Origin: JADFRG01 sp046759305
GTDB lineage: Bacteria > Chloroflexota > Anaerolineae > Anaerolineales > E44-bin32
Direction of reading: 5' to 3'
NCBI GenBank assembly: GCA_046759305.1
Contig: JBHIBY010000027.1
Location: 1-35,426, forward strand
DNA: 35,426 bases
Part shown: positions 31,965-35,426 of the stretch, in pieces
How the letters are laid out: every line of letters starts with the position of its first letter
Numbering within the stretch: the first letter of the stretch is position 1
The notes under the pieces: model-generated
The model's input: only the letters and a program-made list of their open reading frames with translations
Database searches by the model: none
What the model was told of the DNA's origin: nothing
Translations under genes and position numbers: made by a program

Positions 31965-33461
31965 ATGGAAGCTTGGATCCTCACTCTCGTTACATTCTTT
32001 CCACTCGTTGGAATAGTCGTCCTGCTTTTCCTGCGAAAGGAGCAATACGTACGCTGGACTACGTTGGTCACAGCGGTGATCACGTTTGTGCTTTCGCTGG
32101 TGATGCTGGCCGGCTTCGATCCGGGTGATCCGGGGCTTCAGATGGTCGTGCGAGTGCCGTGGTTCAGCATCGGCGACCTGCAGATCGAGTACTTCCTCGG
32201 AGTGGATGGCCTCAGCATCCTGCTGGTCCTGCTCACCACGTTTCTGACCGTTCTCTCCATCATTTCGACCTGGACCGTCATCGAGGATCGAGTGCGGGAG
32301 TTCATGATCTTCTTCTTGCTGCTCGAAATCGGGATGGTGGGGGTTTTCCTGGGCATGGATCTGTTCCTGTTTTACATCTTCTGGGAATTCACCCTGGTGC
32401 CAATGTACTTCCTGATTGGGGTGTGGGGCGGCGAGCGTCGAATGTACGCGGCCGTAAAGTTCTTCCTCTACACCATGGCGGGCTCGATTTTGATGCTGCT
32501 AGCTATTATCTGGATTGGCTTGGACGGCGGGTCGTTTGCGGTTCCGGACCTGATCGAAGCTCAGGCCATCCCTGCTAACCTGCAATTCTGGCTATTTCTC
32601 GCATTCGCAGCTGCATTCGCCATCAAGGTACCGATGTGGCCGCTGCATTCCTGGTTGCCGGACGCCCACGTCGAGGCTCCAACCGCAGGCTCGGTGATCC
32701 TGGCGGGCGTGCTGCTAAAGATGGGCACCTATGGCTTCTTGCGATTCAATCTCGGTTTGTTTCCAGATGCGTCAATTCGACTCGCTCCGTGGGTCGCGCT
32801 GCTTGCGGTGATCGGGATCTTGTATGGCGCAGCCGTGTCCTACGCGCAAAAAGACGTCAAGAAATTGGTAGCCTACTCCTCGGTGAGCCACCTGGGTTTT
32901 GTCATGTTGGGTCTATTTGCGCTCAACCTACAGGGTCTACAAGGCGGCATCCTGCAGATGATCAACCACGGCTTGAGCACAGGGGCGCTCTTCTTGATCG
33001 TGGGGATCATCTATGAACGCCGGCACACACGAGAAATGAATGCGTTTGGCGGGCTTTGGAAGGTGATGCCCGTCTATGCCGGATTGACGCTGATCGTAGC
33101 ACTGTCTTCCATGGGCTTGCCGGGCTTGAATGGGTTTGTCGGTGAATTCACTATCCTGATCGGATCATGGGGTTCGATTGCGATCGGCTCCGAGTGGTTC
33201 ACGGTATTAGCCGCTATCGGCGTCATCCTGGCCGCGGTCTACATGCTTTATATGTTCCAGAAGCTCTTCCTTGGCCCATTGGACAATGACAAGAATAAGA
33301 AGCTCTTGGATGTCAACCGACGCGAGCTGCTTACGTTGGTTCCAATCGTGATTTTCATCTTCTGGATCGGGCTGTATCCGAGGCCGTTCTTTGGGCTCAC
33401 AGAAGCCTCGGTTGAGAAGGTGCTTGATTTGGTGAACTCGGCCGCTATTGCGATGCGATGA
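31965..33461 (+). CDS. nuoM: NADH-quinone oxidoreductase subunit M
   Basis: Antiporter-like proton pump of 498 residues and about 14 helices. Motifs: EYFLGVDGLSILLVLLTTFLTVLSI, FFLLLEIGMVGVFLGMDLFLFYIFWEFTLVPMYFLIGVWGG, FAIKVPMWPLHSWLPDAHVEAPTAGSVILAGVLLKMGTYGFLRF, and KKLVAYSSVSHLGFVMLG. The key Glu of the FWEF motif and Lys of IKVPMWP are present. Starts at ATG 31965; overlaps nuoN by 4 bases (ATGA). Confidence 0.96.
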   Translation: MEAWILTLVTFFPLVGIVVLLFLRKEQYVRWTTLVTAVITFVLSLVMLAGFDPGDPGLQMVVRVPWFSIGDLQIEYFLGVDGLSILLVLLTTFLTVLSIISTWTVIEDRVREFMIFFLLLEIGMVGVFLGMDLFLFYIFWEFTLVPMYFLIGVWGGERRMYAAVKFFLYTMAGSILMLLAIIWIGLDGGSFAVPDLIEAQAIPANLQFWLFLAFAAAFAIKVPMWPLHSWLPDAHVEAPTAGSVILAGVLLKMGTYGFLRFNLGLFPDASIRLAPWVALLAVIGILYGAAVSYAQKDVKKLVAYSSVSHLGFVMLGLFALNLQGLQGGILQMINHGLSTGALFLIVGIIYERRHTREMNAFGGLWKVMPVYAGLTLIVALSSMGLPGLNGFVGEFTILIGSWGSIAIGSEWFTVLAAIGVILAAVYMLYMFQKLFLGPLDNDKNKKLLDVNRRELLTLVPIVIFIFWIGLYPRPFFGLTEASVEKVLDLVNSAAIAMR

Positions 33462-34897
33462 GCGCTTCAGATCTGATTCCAGTTCTTCCCTTCCTGATCG
33501 TCTCTGTGTGGGCGATTCTGCTTCTGTTGTTCGATCTATTCATTGAGCGCAAAGGCATCACCGCAATCCTGGCGGCAGCGGGCTTAGCGGCCGCGCTGGT
33601 CGTGGTTATCGTACGTTTCGGCAGCGATCAGGTGGCATTTGATGGAATGATCGTGGCCGATAGCTTCTCCGATTTCTTACAGATCGTGATACTGGTAACT
33701 GCGTTACTGGGAATCGCGGTGGCGTACGACTACCTTCAGCGAATGCACATGGAGCGCGGTGAGTACTACACGCTGATGCTCTTCACGGTTGCTGGAATGT
33801 TGCTAATGAGCCAGGCTGGAGACTTGATTCTCGTATTTCTAGCCATCGAGCTGCTCTCCCTTCCGCTCTATGTGCTGTCTGGCTTTGCGCGTCCTGAAAA
33901 GAGCTCGGAAGAGTCGGCTATGAAGTACTTTATCCTGGGGGCCTTCTCATCCGCATTTCTTGTGTATGGCATCGCGCTCATGTTCGGGTCCACTGGCACC
34001 ACAAATATGGCAGGAGTCGCTGAATCTATCGCAGGAGATCAGGCTGATCTCACGCTATTGATGCTCGCGGTTCCGATGTTGCTGGTAGGTTTGGGCTTCA
34101 AAGTCGCAGCGGTACCCTTCCATATGTGGACTCCTGATGTCTATCAGGGTGCACCATCAGCCGCAGTGGCCTTCATGTCCGTCGGTGCGAAGGTAGCCGG
34201 CTTTGCAGCGCTGCTGCGAATCTTTATTGCGGTATTGCCGGAACTTGCCCAGGCGTGGGGCCCGGTCGTTATCGCGGTCTCTGCCGCCACGATGATCTGG
34301 GGTAACGTTGCTGCGATCGCGCAGACAAATATCAAGCGCATGCTGGCGTATTCCAGCATTGCACATGCTGGCTACATCTTGATGGCGCTAGCTGCCGCGT
34401 CCGATTCAGCCGTGGCTGGGGAAGCGGTGAGCGCGGCTCTTTTCTATCTCTTCGCCTACCTGTTCTCAAATCTGGGTGCGTGGGCAGTCGTGCTGGCATT
34501 AGAGCGATCGGAGCGTCGTGGACTTCAGATCGAAGACTATGCCGGATTGGGCTGGCGCCGCCCGGCGTTGGCACTCGCGATGGCAATCTTCATGCTTTCG
34601 CTCATCGGCGTGCCACCCACCGTTGGGTTTATCGGGAAGTTTCTGGTCTTCGGCGTAGCCGTCGAGGCCGGCTTGATTGGCCTGGCGATCGTCGGAGTTG
34701 TGACTTCGCTCATATCCGCCTACTTCTATCTGCGGATCGTGGTCATGATGTACATGCGCACCGGGGAACCCGAGTCTCGCTCTGAGAGCTGGCTAAGCAG
34801 CACCGTAGGTCTGACGGCTTTGGCAACTTTCCTTCTCGGAGTTCTCCCTGGCCCGATCGTGATCCTGGCTAGGAGTTCGGGGTTCATCACGCCTTAG
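33458..34897 (+). CDS. nuoN: NADH-quinone oxidoreductase subunit N
   Basis: Third antiporter-like subunit, 479 residues and about 14 helices. Motifs: YYTLMLFTVAGMLLMSQAGDLILVFLAIELLSLPLYVLSGF, ESAMKYFILGAFSSAFLVYGIAL, FKVAAVPFHMWTPDVYQGAPSAAVAFMSVGAKVAGFAAL, IKRMLAYSSIAHAGYILM, and GVPPTVGFIGKFLVF. It closes the complex I operon in the standard A-N order. The 40-base interval to acylphosphatase shows no hairpin, so read-through to that gene is possible. Confidence 0.96.
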   Translation: MSASDLIPVLPFLIVSVWAILLLLFDLFIERKGITAILAAAGLAAALVVVIVRFGSDQVAFDGMIVADSFSDFLQIVILVTALLGIAVAYDYLQRMHMERGEYYTLMLFTVAGMLLMSQAGDLILVFLAIELLSLPLYVLSGFARPEKSSEESAMKYFILGAFSSAFLVYGIALMFGSTGTTNMAGVAESIAGDQADLTLLMLAVPMLLVGLGFKVAAVPFHMWTPDVYQGAPSAAVAFMSVGAKVAGFAALLRIFIAVLPELAQAWGPVVIAVSAATMIWGNVAAIAQTNIKRMLAYSSIAHAGYILMALAAASDSAVAGEAVSAALFYLFAYLFSNLGAWAVVLALERSERRGLQIEDYAGLGWRRPALALAMAIFMLSLIGVPPTVGFIGKFLVFGVAVEAGLIGLAIVGVVTSLISAYFYLRIVVMMYMRTGEPESRSESWLSSTVGLTALATFLLGVLPGPIVILARSSGFITP

Positions 34898-34937
34898 TCG
34901 GTGGGGGATCTAATGCTCAATGGAGGAGGGGGTAAGC

Positions 34938-35240
34938 ATGGCCGTTAGCCGAGCACACGCATTTATCTCTGGCAGCGTGCAGGGCGTAAGCTTTCGATAC
35001 TACACCTACCATGAAGCGCTCAAACGAGGTCTTCGAGGTTGGGTCCGCAACCTAAACGACGGCCGTGTGGAGGCGGTTTTTGAAGGTGAGAAGGATGCCA
35101 TCGAGAAGGTGCTGGAATGGTCGCAGAGTGGACCACCCGCAGCGCACGTCGATAACATCGAGATCGATTGGCTAGAGCCGTCAGATTCGCTTTCAGACTT
35201 CAGGGTGCGCCCGACCGCGAACCCAGGGGATCGGGCTTAG
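34938..35240 (+). CDS. acyP: Acylphosphatase
   Basis: Small cytoplasmic enzyme that hydrolyses acyl phosphates such as carbamoyl phosphate and 1,3-bisphosphoglycerate. Motifs: ISGSVQGVSFRYYTYHEA with catalytic R20, and GLRGWVRNLNDGRVEAVFEG with catalytic N38 (numbered from ATG 34938). 100 residues, slightly longer than the usual 90. ATG 34938 is chosen over ATG 34920 because the purine-rich GGAGGAGGGGG at 34922-34932 lies 5 bases before it and overlaps the upstream ATG. Its link with complex I is probably positional only. Confidence 0.94.
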   Translation: MAVSRAHAFISGSVQGVSFRYYTYHEALKRGLRGWVRNLNDGRVEAVFEGEKDAIEKVLEWSQSGPPAAHVDNIEIDWLEPSDSLSDFRVRPTANPGDRA

Positions 35241-35280
35241 GTGATTCACGTGTGGCCCAAATAGAGCGCCAATCCACATC

Positions 35281-35426
35281 TGTAGCTCCTAAATATCGTG
35301 AACCGTGAAGACCATTGATGAGCCTACGCATGTAGCTCCCGAATATTGTGAATTCCAATGACGATATGAAGACTGGCTCCTCTAGCTCCCGAGAATTGTG
35401 AACTCCAATGACGATCTGTAGACCTG
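35281..35426 (+). repeat. 50-bp tandem repeat array, at least three copies, cut by the window edge
   Basis: Units start at 35281, 35331 and 35381, exactly 50 bases apart. Each begins TGTAGCTCC or TCTAGCTCC, then a GAATATTGTGAA-like stretch. Copies 2 and 3 also share CCAATGACGAT and GAAGAC/TAGAC at their ends; copy 1 is more diverged in its second half. The whole unit is conserved, so this is a tandem repeat and not a CRISPR array. It begins 40 bases after the acylphosphatase stop and may continue beyond 35426. Confidence 0.8.

Noticed and set aside
35281..35426. Possible CRISPR array in the 50-base periodic sequence
   Set aside because: The part that would be spacer is also similar between copies 2 and 3, repeats are imperfect and no cas genes are in the window.

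Overview
The window looks like a piece of chromosome from a free-living, aerobically respiring bacterium, most likely a Chloroflexota (Anaerolineae-like) lineage. This is an inference from several features together: a fused alpha-beta glycyl-tRNA synthetase, a dnaG-rpoD pair, an F420-type luciferase-like oxidoreductase, a Lon-like AAA_32 protease, frequent GTG/TTG starts and moderately high GC. No 16S rRNA or other decisive marker is present. No phage, transposase, CRISPR array or toxin-antitoxin module was found. It is core housekeeping DNA with a few unusual details.

Layout: (1) 1-2881, the end of an Opp/Dpp-type peptide ABC transporter: the ATPase C-terminus and two permeases, the first with a long acidic insert. 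(2) 3098-4276, an orphan response regulator with a roadblock-like domain, then tRNA-Gln(TTG). (3) 4385-7419, an overlapping run glmU - CBS/CorC-type membrane protein - cdd. (4) 7631-15061, recO - glyQS - dnaG - rpoD, resembling the Bacillus cdd-era-recO-glyQ-glyS-dnaG-sigA macro-cluster but without era. (5) 15197-18462, a Lon-like protease coupled to a universal stress protein. (6) 18490-20195 on the minus strand, an HD-domain phosphohydrolase and an LLM-class oxidoreductase. (7) 20529-34897, a complete 14-gene complex I operon nuoABCDEFGHIJKLMN. (8) 34938-35240, acylphosphatase, then a tandem repeat running off the window edge.

The complex I operon is tightly coupled, with many 4-10 base overlaps and several GTG/TTG starts. 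It has two irregular junctions. Between nuoC and nuoD the 3' end of nuoC is duplicated, which duplicates a Shine-Dalgarno-like AAAGGA and creates a 26-codon mini-ORF ending in the NuoC tail. After nuoI there is a 143-base gap that reads as a 47-residue extension of NuoI if one A is added to a short A run at the stop.

Three unrelated short tandem-repeat arrays (periods 22, 17 and 50 bases) each sit directly at the 3' end of a transcription unit. Several units start from an extended -10 element of the form TGnTAnAAT without a good -35 box, and at two of them (response regulator, recO) the start codon falls where transcription should begin, which suggests leaderless mRNAs. I did not find an obvious new multi-gene system. 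The repeat arrays, the nuoC/nuoD duplication, the nuoI junction and the domain oddities are the items that merit checking.
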